Part shown: positions 8,445 through 17,116 of the stretch, one piece after another | Numbering within the stretch: the first letter of the stretch is position 1 | Layout: the number at the start of each line of letters is the position of its first letter | Assembly: GCA_035532275.1 (NCBI GenBank) | Contig: DATKRG010000229.1 | Coordinates: 14,661 to 78,660, forward strand | DNA: 64,000 bases | From: UBA9676 sp035532275 | Lineage (GTDB): Bacteria > Actinomycetota > Actinomycetes > Streptosporangiales > Streptosporangiaceae | Direction of reading: 5' to 3' | Made by a program: the position numbers and the translations under genes | Notes under the pieces: generated by a model | Told to the model about the DNA's origin: nothing | The model's input: the letters and a program-made list of their open reading frames with translations, nothing else | Databases searched by the model: none

Positions 8445-10094
8445 GTGTACGACTATGTCATTGTCGGTGCCGGTAGCGCCGGATGTGTCCTGGCAGCGCG
8501 CCTGTCCGAGAACCCCGCTACCCGGGTGCTGCTGCTGGAGGCCGGGCCCCCCGACGACGCCGATGAGATCCACATCCCGGCCGCGCTGAACCTGCTCTTC
8601 CAGAGCACCTACGACTGGGACTTCCGCACCGTCCCGCAGGAGCGGGCGGCGGGCCGCGCCATCTACTGGCCGCGGGGCCGCATGCTCGGCGGCTCCTCGT
8701 CGATGAACGCGATGATCTACATCCGGGGCGCCCGCCACGACTACGACACCTGGCGGGACGATTACGGCTGCACCGGATGGGGCTACGCCGACCTGATGCC
8801 CTACTTCCGCCGGGCCGAGGACAACACCAGGGGCGCGTCGGCCTATCACGGCTCGGGCGGGCCCCTGAGCGTCTCGGACCTGAAGTACCGCTCGCAGCTC
8901 ACCAGGGCCTTCGTCGCCTCGGCCCGCGAATGCGGGGTGCTGGAGAACGAGGACTTCAACGGCCCGCAGCAGGACGGCAGTGGCTTCTACCAGGTGACGC
9001 AGCGGGACGGCCGCCGCTGGTCGGCGGCGGACGCCTACCTGCACCCGGCCATGTCCCGGCCCAACCTGGAGGTGCTCACCGACGCCCGGGCGACCCAGGT
9101 CGTGGTCGACGCCGGCCGCGCCTCCGGGGTGCGCTACCTGCGGCGCGGGACCGAGGAGATGGCCCGCGCCGACGCCGAGGTGATCCTGGCCGCGGGCGCC
9201 ATCGGCAGCCCGCAGATGCTCATGCTGTCCGGCGTCGGCCCCGCCGACCACCTGCGCGATCTGGGCATCGCGGTCAGGGTGGACAGCCCCGGCGTGGGCG
9301 CCAACCTGTCCGACCATCCGGTGGTCACCGCGATGTGGCAGACCCCGCGCACGCGGGCCCTGTGGGAGGAGTCCAGCCCGGCCAACCTGGCCCGCTGGCG
9401 GTTCCGCCACTCCGGCCCGCTGACCTCCAACGTGGCCGAGGCAGGCGGGTTCAGCCGGACCAGGCCCTCGCTGCCAGCGCCCGACCTGCAATGGCACGCG
9501 CTGCCCACGCCGTATCAGCGGGAGGGGCTGGGCGACCCGCAGACCCGGGCGCTCTCGCTGCTGATCACCCTGGTCGACGTCGGCAGCCGGGGCCAGGTCT
9601 GGCTGCGCAGCGCCGACCCGCGGCACAAGCCCGCCATCGACCCGGCCTACCTGTCCGACGGCACCGACATCGAGCCGCTGGTCGAGGGAGTGCGGATGGC
9701 GCGCGAGTTCGCCGCCGCCGGCCCGCTCGGCAAGCTGTGCAAGGACGAGCTGGCGCCGGGGCCGGATGTGCGCACCGACGCCCAGGTGCGGGAGTTCATC
9801 CGGCGGGACCTCGGGACGCTGTTCCACCCGGTCGGCACCTGCGCGATGGGCGGCGACTCGCCGCTGGTGGCCAGCAAGCTGGCCAGCGTCGTCGACCCGG
9901 AGCTGCGGGTGCGCGGGGTGGAGCGGCTGCGGGTGGTCGACGCCTCGGTGATGCCGGCCGTGCCCCGCGGCAACACCAACGCCCCGACCATTGCCATCGC
10001 CGAGCGTGCGGCGGACCTGATCATCGGCCGGGCCCCACTGGAGCCCGCCGACCCGGCCCACGACGTCGCGCCCCTGGCCGCCGACCTGACCTGA
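8445..10094 (+). CDS. GMC family FAD-dependent oxidoreductase
   Basis: Flavoenzyme that oxidises an alcohol to an aldehyde, in the choline dehydrogenase/glucose oxidase family; the substrate is unknown. From GTG 8445 it has 549 residues. The start sits 5 bases after GAGAAGG; GTG 8439 is an alternative. FAD motifs: VGAGSAGCVLAARLSEN at the N-terminus, the dinucleotide-side E in LLLEAGP, and GGSSSMNAMIYIRG near residue 85. The C-terminal active site has FHPVGTCAMGGD with the catalytic histidine, and DASVMPAVPRGNTNAPT. The aldehyde dehydrogenase gene converges on it with a 35-base gap, suggesting but not proving sequential reactions. Confidence 0.88.
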   Translation: MYDYVIVGAGSAGCVLAARLSENPATRVLLLEAGPPDDADEIHIPAALNLLFQSTYDWDFRTVPQERAAGRAIYWPRGRMLGGSSSMNAMIYIRGARHDYDTWRDDYGCTGWGYADLMPYFRRAEDNTRGASAYHGSGGPLSVSDLKYRSQLTRAFVASARECGVLENEDFNGPQQDGSGFYQVTQRDGRRWSAADAYLHPAMSRPNLEVLTDARATQVVVDAGRASGVRYLRRGTEEMARADAEVILAAGAIGSPQMLMLSGVGPADHLRDLGIAVRVDSPGVGANLSDHPVVTAMWQTPRTRALWEESSPANLARWRFRHSGPLTSNVAEAGGFSRTRPSLPAPDLQWHALPTPYQREGLGDPQTRALSLLITLVDVGSRGQVWLRSADPRHKPAIDPAYLSDGTDIEPLVEGVRMAREFAAAGPLGKLCKDELAPGPDVRTDAQVREFIRRDLGTLFHPVGTCAMGGDSPLVASKLASVVDPELRVRGVERLRVVDASVMPAVPRGNTNAPTIAIAERAADLIIGRAPLEPADPAHDVAPLAADLT

Positions 10095-10129
10095 CCGCCC
10101 CGCCGAACCCGGTGAGGGGACCAGAGGCG

Positions 10130-11641
10130 TCAGCGGTAGCGCTTGCCGTGCAGGAAGGTGGCGGCTGCCAGCAGCTTGGTCACGTCCTTGTCGGTGCGCG
10201 ACAGCGTGGTCAGGTTCAGCGGCGACCGCATCCGGACCCGGGTGATCGACTTGGCCCGGGCGAACTCACGCAGCCCGTCGGGGCCGTGGATGCGGCCGAA
10301 ACCGGAGTCGCCGTTCCCGCCGAACGGCAGGGCTGGCACGGTCGCGAACCCGATCACCGAGTTGACCGCGGTCATCCCGCTGCGCAGCGCCCGCGCCACG
10401 TCCATGGCCCGCTTCTTGTCGCGCACGAACACGGTGGCGCCGAGCGCGTAGCGGCTGGAGTTCGCCATCGTGACGGCTTCGTCCAGGCTGGCGACCCGGG
10501 TCACGGTGATCGTGGGGCCGAACGTCTCGTCCTGGATCGCCAGGCTGGTCTCGGGCACGTCGGCCAGGATCACCGGGTCCACATAGGGCCGCCGGATGCT
10601 CTGCATGCCGCCCAGGACCGCCCGCCCGCCGCGGGCCAGGGCATCGGCGACATGGTCCTCGATGACATCCACCTGCGCCGGGCGGGTCATCGGCCCGTAG
10701 GCCGACTCGCGGTCGTCACCGGGCCGCGCCCCGGACATGCGTTCGGCCAGCTTCTCCAGGAACGTGTGGTAGACGGCGTCGACGACATAGACCCGCTCCA
10801 CCCCGATGCAGGTCTGGCCCCCGTTGGACACCGCGCCCCAGGCCGCGGCGTCGGCGGCGGCGTCCAGGTCGGCGTCGTCGCCCACCAGGAACGCGTCCTT
10901 GCCGCCGCACTCGGCGATCATGGGGGTGAGGTTCTGGGCGCAGGCGGCCATCACCTTGCGCGCGGTCGCGCTGGAACCGGTGAACGAGATCTTGTCCACC
11001 GCGCTGCGGGCGAGCGCCTCCCCGGTCTCGCCGGCGCCGGTGACCAGCTGCAGGACCGGGTGCTCGGGCACCACCTCCGCGAACGAGCTGACCAGCCAGC
11101 CGCCGACCGCGGGGGTGAGCTCGCTGGGCTTGAACACCACCGCGTTGCCGGCGGCCAGCGCGTAGGCGATCGAGCCCATCGGGGTGAAGACCGGGTAGTT
11201 CCACGGCCCGATCACGCCGACGACGCCGAGCGGGGCGTACTCCACCGACGAAGCCAGGTTGACCGCGGGCAGCCCGCTGCGCACGCGGCGCGGGCCGAGC
11301 ACCCGGCGGGCGTGGCGTGCGGCCCAGTCGAGGTGCACGATCGCCAGGAAGATCTCCAGCTGGGCGTCACCGAGCGGCTTGCCGGTCTCGGTGTGCACCA
11401 GCTCGGCGAGGCGGCCGATGTAGCGGATCAGGTGGGACTTCCAGGCCAGCAGCCGGGTCCTGCGCTGCTTCGGGCTCAGGCTCGCCCACCAGGCGGCGGC
11501 CTCGCGGGCACGCTCGACGGCGGCATCGACCTGCGCCTGGCCGTGAACGCCGAAGGTGGCGATCACCTCCGAGGTGGCGGGGTTGACCGAGTCGAAGGTC
11601 TCCACCTGCCGGGTCTGCCCGTGGGTCCACACCGTGTCCAT
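10130..11641 (-). CDS. Aldehyde dehydrogenase, succinate-semialdehyde dehydrogenase type
   Basis: NAD(P)-dependent oxidation of an aldehyde to its acid. The 503 residues run from ATG 11641, preceded by GAAGGTGAGG. Family motifs: GVVGVIGPWNYPVF, the cofactor region AAGNAVVFKPSELTP, FTGSSATARKVM, the catalytic glutamate in IAECGGKDAFLV, and the catalytic cysteine in NGGQTCIGVERVYV. The sequence resembles mycobacterial GabD2 and Streptomyces succinic semialdehyde dehydrogenases, but the substrate is not certain. The frame stays open far upstream of 11641, yet homology begins at that ATG. It is convergent with the GMC gene. Confidence 0.87.
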   Translation of the reverse strand: MDTVWTHGQTRQVETFDSVNPATSEVIATFGVHGQAQVDAAVERAREAAAWWASLSPKQRRTRLLAWKSHLIRYIGRLAELVHTETGKPLGDAQLEIFLAIVHLDWAARHARRVLGPRRVRSGLPAVNLASSVEYAPLGVVGVIGPWNYPVFTPMGSIAYALAAGNAVVFKPSELTPAVGGWLVSSFAEVVPEHPVLQLVTGAGETGEALARSAVDKISFTGSSATARKVMAACAQNLTPMIAECGGKDAFLVGDDADLDAAADAAAWGAVSNGGQTCIGVERVYVVDAVYHTFLEKLAERMSGARPGDDRESAYGPMTRPAQVDVIEDHVADALARGGRAVLGGMQSIRRPYVDPVILADVPETSLAIQDETFGPTITVTRVASLDEAVTMANSSRYALGATVFVRDKKRAMDVARALRSGMTAVNSVIGFATVPALPFGGNGDSGFGRIHGPDGLREFARAKSITRVRMRSPLNLTTLSRTDKDVTKLLAAATFLHGKRYR

Positions 11642-11833
11642 CGTCCTCACCTTCGCACCGCACGCACTACCGGTGTTGCGAGCCAGTAAACCACCGGTAC
11701 CCCGGCACCGCGAGGCGCCCTCCCGTGGCCGCCCGCGCCGCCACGGAGTGGGCCCGGGCGGCCGGTGGATACCGTGGGTGCAAGCCTGGCGGCGCTGGCC
11801 GGCCAGGCACCGGCGGACCGGAGCTGAACCCAG

Positions 11834-13012
11834 GTGACCCAACGCCCCTACGTGCTGCTGAGCTGCGCCATGTCGGCCGACGGCTGCCTGGACGCGCCCG
11901 GGCCGTCCCGGCTGGTGCTCTCGGGTGCCGCCGACCTGGACCGGGTGGACGGGGAGCGGGCCGCCAGCGACGCGATCATGGTCGGGGCGGGCACGATCCG
12001 GCGCGACGACCCCCGGCTGCTCGTCCGCTCGCCGCGGCGGCGGGCCGCCCGCGCCGCCCGCGGCCAGCCTGAGCACCCGGCCGTGGTCACCGTGACCGCC
12101 AGCGGCGGCCTCGATCCCGGCGCCCGGTTCTTCACCCACGGGCCGCGGGACCGGTTCGTCTATTGCCCCGCGCCGGTGATAGCTGGTCTTTCCAAGCGGC
12201 TGAACGGGTGTGCGGAGGTGATCGATGCTGGCCAGCCGGTCCAGCTCGGGGCGGTCCTGGCGGACCTGGCGGGCCGGGGGATCGCGCGGCTGATGGTCGA
12301 GGGCGGCGCCAGCCTGCTCAGCCAGTTCCTGGCCGCTGGGCTGGCGGACGAGCTGCAGCTGGCGGTCGCGCCGTTCTTCGTCGGTGACCCGGCCGCCCCC
12401 CGGTTCGCGCCGCCGGGCAGCTACCCGCACGGGCCCGGCTGGCCGATGACCCTGGCCGGGACCCGCCGGCTCGGCGGCATGGTGGTGCTGCGGTACCTGC
12501 TGGGCCCGGCGGCGCAGCCCCCCGCCTACGGCCCCCCGGGCGCCGGCGGCGAGGTGAGCGCGGCGGACCGGGACTGGCTGCGGCACGCCATCGCGCTGTC
12601 CCGGCGGTGCCCGCCGTCGGCGTCGGCGTTCAGCGTCGGCGCGGTGGTGGTCGCGGCTGACGGGTCAGTGCTTGCCACCGGCTACTCGCGCGAGGGCAGC
12701 CCGCACGACCATGCAGAGGAGGCGGCCCTCGCCAGGCTTTCCCCGGCCGATCCCCGGCTGGCCGGTGCGACCCTGTACAGCTCGCTGGAGCCGTGCCGGT
12801 TCCGCGCCTCGCGGCCCCGCCCGTGCGCGGAGCTCGTCATCGGCGCGGGCCTGCGCCGGGTCGTGCTGGCCTGGCTGGAGCCGCCGGTGTTCGCCCCCGG
12901 CGGCGGCGCGGCCCTGCTCCGTGAGGCCGGCCTCACCGTGGCGGAGGACGCAGACCTGGCCGCGCAGGCCCGTGCCGTGAACGCCGCTGTGCTGCCCGGC
13001 GAACCGTGCTAG
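11834..13012 (+). CDS. RibD-like protein with reversed domain order (reductase then deaminase)
   Basis: Two riboflavin-type domains in one 392-residue chain (GTG start). The first (about 1-225) is a RibD C-terminal/dihydrofolate-reductase-like reductase: YVLLSCAMSADGCLD, SDAIMVGAGTIRRDDPRLLVR and ARLMVEGGASLLSQFL. The second (about 238-392) is a zinc deaminase of the CDA fold: HAE in SPHDHAEEAAL supplies the histidine and proton-shuttling glutamate, and LEPCRFRASRPRPCAEL supplies two cysteines. In classical RibD the deaminase comes first. Possible roles are riboflavin synthesis or a related pyrimidine conversion. No other rib gene is visible nearby. Confidence 0.8.
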   Translation: MTQRPYVLLSCAMSADGCLDAPGPSRLVLSGAADLDRVDGERAASDAIMVGAGTIRRDDPRLLVRSPRRRAARAARGQPEHPAVVTVTASGGLDPGARFFTHGPRDRFVYCPAPVIAGLSKRLNGCAEVIDAGQPVQLGAVLADLAGRGIARLMVEGGASLLSQFLAAGLADELQLAVAPFFVGDPAAPRFAPPGSYPHGPGWPMTLAGTRRLGGMVVLRYLLGPAAQPPAYGPPGAGGEVSAADRDWLRHAIALSRRCPPSASAFSVGAVVVAADGSVLATGYSREGSPHDHAEEAALARLSPADPRLAGATLYSSLEPCRFRASRPRPCAELVIGAGLRRVVLAWLEPPVFAPGGGAALLREAGLTVAEDADLAAQARAVNAAVLPGEPC

Positions 13013-13050
13013 CTTCCGGTATCGGGCGGTGCTTCACCAAAGGCGGTGGA

Positions 13051-14265
13051 ATGTACTTATTTGAGTGTGAGGCGACGTTCACCGCTGACCCAGCCGCGGT
13101 CTGGGCGCTCTGGACCGACGTGGCCCGCTGGCCGCAGTGGGACGTCAGCAAGGAGATCGCGCGGCTGGACGGGCCGTTCGAGGTGGGAGTCTCCGGCTGG
13201 GCCAAGCAGCGCGGCAACCTCGGCGGCTCCTTCACCATCACGGTGGTGGAGCCCGGGCGGCGCTGGGTGACCGAGTGCCCGATGCCCCTGGGCAAGATCG
13301 TCTTCGACCACGTGCTCCAGCCCCTTCCCGGCGGCCGCGTCCGGGTGGTCAAGAAGGTTGACGTCCTGGGCGGGTCGGGGCCGCTGCTGCGGCTGTTCGT
13401 CCCCCGGCTGCGCCGTGACATCACCGGGTCCCTGGCCGCGCTGGGGCACCGGCTGCCCGCAGCGGGCGCCCCAGCGCGGCCACGATCGTGCCAATGGCGG
13501 CCGTGCCCGCGGCGGGGCGGGCCGTTAGCTGGGGACGTTGGCCAATTGGGGGTCGGCCAGGGCGGCGCCGTAGCGGATGGCGGCAAGGTGGCCAATCGTG
13601 GGGTGGCCACCGAGCGGCGGCGCGCATTCTATGCCGGTTTGGGCGGTAATGGCTTCCAGCGCACCCGGCTCGATCTCCGGCCCGATGACGCACGGCGCCA
13701 GCGCGACCCGGGTGACCTGCGCCGCCTGCAGGCGCTCCACCGCCTGCCGGAGGGCGGCGTGGTCCCCGAGCGGGGCCGGCATGACGGGGATCGCCAGCCG
13801 GGATGCGAGCAGCACCGCGACCACACCCGCGGCCTGGACGGCCTCGTCGCTGCCCACGGCACCCACGATCACGCCGTCGGCGGCCGTCACGATGCTGATC
13901 CGGCCCACCCGGCCCGCGCGGGCGAGCCCGGCGTCGGACAGCCGGGTGTGCAGCGCCTCGGCCAGGAACGGGTGCGGGCCCAGGTGGCCGCCTACCAGCA
14001 CCGGTGCCTGAGCCGCGGTCACCGCGGCCACGATCGCCGCGTCCACCAGCGGGTAGGGGCCGGTGAGCAGCGGGACCACGACCGCCGCCGGGCTGCCGTC
14101 CGCGCTGTGCAGCTCGCTGAGCACGGTGCTGAGGTGGCTCTCGCTGCCTACCAGGTACCCGACGGCGATCGGGGCGCCGGGGCAGGAGGTGCCGGCGCTG
14201 GCGGCGATCTCGGCGACGATCTCCTGGTTGGCCGCGGTCGGCGCTCCCGGGACGGCGAGCACTAG
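13051..14265 (+). CDS. SRPBCC (START-like) protein with an anomalous 3' extension
   Basis: The first ~140 residues (ATG 13051, after AAAGGCGGTGGA) are an SRPBCC lipid/ligand-binding domain: FECEATFTADPAAVWALWTDVARWPQWD at the start, then LDGPFEVGVSGWAK and a C-terminal helix RRDITGSLAALGHRL. This is a complete domain by about base 13460. The frame then has no stop until 14265, so the remaining ~265 residues are read antisense to the convergent chelatase-like gene and look like GC-rich shadow sequence. A one-base shift would reach a TAG at 13526-13528. Either an indel or error removed the true stop, or the long overlap is real. The ligand is unknown. Confidence 0.6.
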   Translation: MYLFECEATFTADPAAVWALWTDVARWPQWDVSKEIARLDGPFEVGVSGWAKQRGNLGGSFTITVVEPGRRWVTECPMPLGKIVFDHVLQPLPGGRVRVVKKVDVLGGSGPLLRLFVPRLRRDITGSLAALGHRLPAAGAPARPRSCQWRPCPRRGGPLAGDVGQLGVGQGGAVADGGKVANRGVATERRRAFYAGLGGNGFQRTRLDLRPDDARRQRDPGDLRRLQALHRLPEGGVVPERGRHDGDRQPGCEQHRDHTRGLDGLVAAHGTHDHAVGGRHDADPAHPARAGEPGVGQPGVQRLGQERVRAQVAAYQHRCLSRGHRGHDRRVHQRVGAGEQRDHDRRRAAVRAVQLAEHGAEVALAAYQVPDGDRGAGAGGAGAGGDLGDDLLVGRGRRSRDGEH

Positions 14266-14379
14266 CGCCGGGGCTTGGTCCGGCAATGAGAGCTGATGCG
14301 GACTGGAGTGCCGCCCTGGCCGGAGAAAGCGGGTAGTGCGGACCGGCAGAGGCGATCGGCTGTGATCTTCAACGCCCAT
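13525..14379 (-). CDS. Sirohydrochlorin chelatase-like protein (CbiX/SirB family)
   Basis: A 284-residue protein with two repeats of the chelatase fold. The second half ends GIECAPPLGGHPTIGHLAAIRYGAAL, the family's usual C-terminal motif; VVVPLLTGPYPLVDAAIV fits the family's central strand. The metal-site histidines normally present (HGSR at the first strand; GYHVxxD in the middle) are replaced here by PGAP and GPYPLVD, so chelatase activity is doubtful. ATG 14379 is chosen. A TTG 42 bases upstream keeps the frame open but is unlikely. The stop TAA is at 13525. The SRPBCC frame reads through all of it on the other strand. Confidence 0.7.
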   Translation of the reverse strand: MGVEDHSRSPLPVRTTRFLRPGRHSSPHQLSLPDQAPALVLAVPGAPTAANQEIVAEIAASAGTSCPGAPIAVGYLVGSESHLSTVLSELHSADGSPAAVVVPLLTGPYPLVDAAIVAAVTAAQAPVLVGGHLGPHPFLAEALHTRLSDAGLARAGRVGRISIVTAADGVIVGAVGSDEAVQAAGVVAVLLASRLAIPVMPAPLGDHAALRQAVERLQAAQVTRVALAPCVIGPEIEPGALEAITAQTGIECAPPLGGHPTIGHLAAIRYGAALADPQLANVPS

Positions 14380-14445
14380 AACAGCGCATCGTAACCAAGC
14401 GGGCCAGGCTGATGCCGACAATTCGGATGAGAACTGCTATTGAGG

Positions 14446-15105
14446 TTAGAAGAGTCGCAGTGAGGCATCGCCCATACCGCGCATGGCGTCATAGTCCAAG
14501 GTCACGCACCGTATGCCCCGGTCCTCCGCCAGTACCCGCGCCTGCGGCTTGATCTCCTGGGCGGCGAACACGCCACGCACGGGTGCGAGCAGCGGATCGC
14601 GGTTGAGCAATTCGAGATAGCGGGTGAGTTGCTCGACCCCGTCGATCTCACCACGCCGCTTGATCTCCACCGCCACCGATGCCGACGCGCTGTCCCGGCA
14701 CATGAGGTCCACCGGCCCGATCGCGGTCGGGTACTCGCGCCGGACCAGCCGCCAGCCATCGCCCAGCAGGTGCATCTGGGCGGCGAGCAGTTCCTGCAGG
14801 TGCGCCTCCACACCGTCTTTGACCAGGCCAGGATCGGTGCCGAGCTCGTGGCTGGAGTCGTGCAGGAACTCCTCGATGGTGATCAGCAGCTCCTCTCCGG
14901 CCTTGTTCACCACCCGCCAGGTACCGGGCGACTCCTCCAGCCGGCACGGCGGCGACATCCAGTTGAGCGGTTTGTAGGAACCGCCGTCGGAGTGCACGAG
15001 CACCGAGCCGTCGGCCTTGACGATGAGCAGCCGGGGGGCTGAGGGCAGGTGGGCGGTGAGCCGGCCGATGTAATCGACGCTGCACCTGGCGATAACGAGC
15101 CGCAC
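14446..15105 (-). CDS. nucS: Mismatch-specific endonuclease NucS
   Basis: Cuts both strands at mismatched bases and provides the non-canonical mismatch repair of actinobacteria, which lack MutS/MutL. It has 219 residues from GTG 15105, the usual family length. The N-terminal DNA-binding half begins RLVIARCSVDYIGRL. The RecB-type nuclease site is D133 in IGPVDLMCRD and E147/K149 in VAVEIKRRG, followed by EQLTRYLELLNRD. The chain ends in LRLF, resembling the C-terminal clamp-binding motif of other NucS proteins. It is divergent from the zinc-binding gene at 15191, as in related genomes. Confidence 0.93.
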   Translation of the reverse strand: MRLVIARCSVDYIGRLTAHLPSAPRLLIVKADGSVLVHSDGGSYKPLNWMSPPCRLEESPGTWRVVNKAGEELLITIEEFLHDSSHELGTDPGLVKDGVEAHLQELLAAQMHLLGDGWRLVRREYPTAIGPVDLMCRDSASASVAVEIKRRGEIDGVEQLTRYLELLNRDPLLAPVRGVFAAQEIKPQARVLAEDRGIRCVTLDYDAMRGMGDASLRLF

Positions 15106-15190
15106 GGGAGCCAACTGTAGCCCGGTGGCGGGCGGGGCGGACGTCCGGCCGTGGGCCGTGCTGGTGCCGCGATGCCATACAGTGACGGCC

Positions 15191-15568
15191 GTGAGTCCGC
15201 GCAAGGCCCGCCGGCTGCCAGCCGGGATGCCGCGTAAGCCGCGTGGCGGCGTGCCCCGCGGCCGGCCCGGCGCGCCGGGCGGGAACGGGCAGGACGGGGG
15301 AGAGGACATCCCCGCGCTCCGGCTCGGCCCGGAGCGGGTGGAATCGGGCCCGGACGGGGACTGGCGGGTCCGCCTGGTGCCCGGGGCCGCCACCACGAAG
15401 ACCTATCGCTGCCCGGGCTGCGACCAGGAGATCACCCCAGGCATCCCGCACGTGGTGTCCTGGCCGGCCCACACCCCCGGGGTGGCCGAGCGCCGGCACT
15501 GGCACGCCGCGTGCTGGGAACGGCGGCTGCAGCGGCACGTACCCCCCCGCCGCCGGGGGCGGCCATGA
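15191..15568 (+). CDS. Small zinc-binding protein next to nucS
   Basis: About 125 residues from the GTG at 15191; the frame is open further upstream but is low-complexity there. The N-terminus is basic and Pro/Gly/Arg-rich. The C-terminal half has YRCPGCDQEITPGIPHVV then ERRHWHAACWERRL, a C-x2-C...H-x-x-C arrangement that would bind zinc, and ends RHVPPRRRGRP. Genes like this sit beside nucS in Streptomyces under vague names such as ATP/GTP-binding protein; I see no P-loop. Its stop overlaps the ATG of the following hydrolase by 4 bases. Function unknown. Confidence 0.7.
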   Translation: MSPRKARRLPAGMPRKPRGGVPRGRPGAPGGNGQDGGEDIPALRLGPERVESGPDGDWRVRLVPGAATTKTYRCPGCDQEITPGIPHVVSWPAHTPGVAERRHWHAACWERRLQRHVPPRRRGRP

Positions 15569-16278
15569 GCGAGATCCGGGCCAGCACTGTCCTCCCGGCC
15601 CGGCGGGAGCCGGTCACGCTGCGCACCGCTGACGGGCTGTCGCTGGTCGGCGAGCTCGCGCTGCCAGCCGTGCGCGACCCGGTGGCCACCCTCATCTGCC
15701 TGCACCCGCTGCCCACGCACGGCGGGATGATGGACAGCCATCTGCTGCGCAAGGCGTCCTACCGGCTGCCCGCCCTGGCCGATCTGGCCGTGTTCCGCTT
15801 CAACACCCGGGGCACCGCGTCCGGGCAGGGGCGCAGCGAGGGCGAGTTCGGCGGGGGCGAGGCCGAACGCCACGACGTCGCCGCGGCCATCGCCTGGTGC
15901 GCGGCCGCAGGGCTGCCGCACCGGTGGCTGCTGGGCTGGTCGTTCGGCACCGAGCTGGCGCTGCGGTGGGGGCTCGACCCGGCGGTGGAGGGTGCCATCC
16001 TGCTCTCGCCGCCGCTGCGCCGGGCCGGGGACGCCGACCTGGACGCCTGGGCCGCCGCTGGCAAGCCGCTGCTCGCCTTGGTCCCCGAGCTGGACGACTA
16101 CCTGCGCCCGCCGGAGGCCCGGGAACGGTTCGCCCGGGTGCCGCAGGCCGAACTGGTGGCGGTGGACCGGGCCAAGCACCTCTGGGTCGGCGAGCCCGCT
16201 GTCCGTATTGTGCTCGGGGAGATCGTCCGCCGGGTCAACCCGGCGGCCTTGCCGCTCCCCACGGAATGGAAGGACTGA
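15565..16278 (+). CDS. Alpha/beta hydrolase
   Basis: A 237-residue serine hydrolase of unknown substrate, starting at ATG 15565 in a 4-base overlap with the preceding gene. Features: the oxyanion-region strand ATLICLHPLPTHGG, the small-molecule hydrolase pattern FRFNTRGTASGQGRSEGEF, the nucleophile elbow GWSFGTE (serine near residue 138), and a candidate catalytic histidine in VDRAKHLWVGEP near the end. The LHPLPTHGGMMD type is common in actinobacteria and resembles dienelactone-hydrolase relatives. The SDR gene starts one base after its stop. Confidence 0.82.
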   Translation: MSEIRASTVLPARREPVTLRTADGLSLVGELALPAVRDPVATLICLHPLPTHGGMMDSHLLRKASYRLPALADLAVFRFNTRGTASGQGRSEGEFGGGEAERHDVAAAIAWCAAAGLPHRWLLGWSFGTELALRWGLDPAVEGAILLSPPLRRAGDADLDAWAAAGKPLLALVPELDDYLRPPEARERFARVPQAELVAVDRAKHLWVGEPAVRIVLGEIVRRVNPAALPLPTEWKD

Positions 16279-16279
16279 T

Positions 16280-17044
16280 GTGGCCCCCTTCGACCTGACC
16301 GGAAAGAAAGCATTCGTCACCGGCGCGTCCCGCGGGATCGGGCAGGCGATCGCGGTGGCGCTCGCGCAGGCGGGAGCGGACGTGGCCGTGGTGGCCCGCG
16401 GCGAGGAGGGGCTCGCGGAGACCGCCGGGCAGATCGCCAGCTATGGCCGCCAGGCCCATGTCATCCCCGCCGACGTGACCCGGCAGGAGGCGGTGGAGGC
16501 GGCGGTCACGGCGGCGATCGACCGCCTCGGCCACATCGATGTGGTGGTGAACAACGCCGGCGGTTCCAACTTCCTGGTGTCGTTCCTGGATCTGCGCCTG
16601 CCCGGCTGGGACAAGCTCATGAGGCTGAACCTGGACTCGGCCATGTACGTGTGCCACGCGGTCGGCGGTCACCTCGTGGGCCGGGGCAGCGGCTCAGTCA
16701 TCAACGTGGCCTCGGTGGCCGGCCTGATCGGCTCGCCGTTCCTGTCCCCGTACGGGGCGGCCAAGGCGGGCCTCATCTCGCTGACCAAGTCGCTGGCCGT
16801 CGAATGGGCGGAGCGGGGGGTCCGCGTCAACGCGTTGTGCCCCGGCTGGACCGCCACCGACCTCAACCGGAACCTGTGGGAGGACGCGACGGTCGGCCCG
16901 GCGACCGTCGCGACGGTGCCGATGCGGCGCTGGGGCCGCGCGGAGGAGATGGCCGGCCCAGCCATCTTCCTGGCCAGCGACGCCTCCTCCTACATGACCG
17001 GGCAGGCGCTGGTCATCGACGGCGGCCAGACCGCGCTGAGCTGA
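16280..17044 (+). CDS. Short-chain dehydrogenase/reductase, FabG-like
   Basis: NAD(P)-dependent oxidoreductase with a Rossmann fold, 254 residues from GTG 16280 after GGAAGG. Motifs: TGASRGIGQAIA (cofactor), NNAGGSNF, the serine in NVASVAG, and the active-site pair in SPYGAAKAG (Tyr about residue 156, Lys 160). The C-terminus DASSYMTGQALVIDGGQTALS is typical of 3-oxoacyl-ACP reductase-like and glucose-dehydrogenase-like SDRs. The substrate cannot be told. It is the last gene of the plus-strand run from 15191 and ends before a strong hairpin. Confidence 0.85.
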   Translation: MAPFDLTGKKAFVTGASRGIGQAIAVALAQAGADVAVVARGEEGLAETAGQIASYGRQAHVIPADVTRQEAVEAAVTAAIDRLGHIDVVVNNAGGSNFLVSFLDLRLPGWDKLMRLNLDSAMYVCHAVGGHLVGRGSGSVINVASVAGLIGSPFLSPYGAAKAGLISLTKSLAVEWAERGVRVNALCPGWTATDLNRNLWEDATVGPATVATVPMRRWGRAEEMAGPAIFLASDASSYMTGQALVIDGGQTALS

Positions 17045-17116
17045 ACCCGCGGCGGCTGGCAGCCGCCACGCAAAGGGCCGCTGGCAGCCGGGTGATGCTT
17101 CGTTCCCGCTGATGCG

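Noticed and set aside
11642..12586. N-terminal extension of the aldehyde dehydrogenase frame
   Set aside because: It lies antisense to the RibD-like gene, and family homology begins exactly at ATG 11641.
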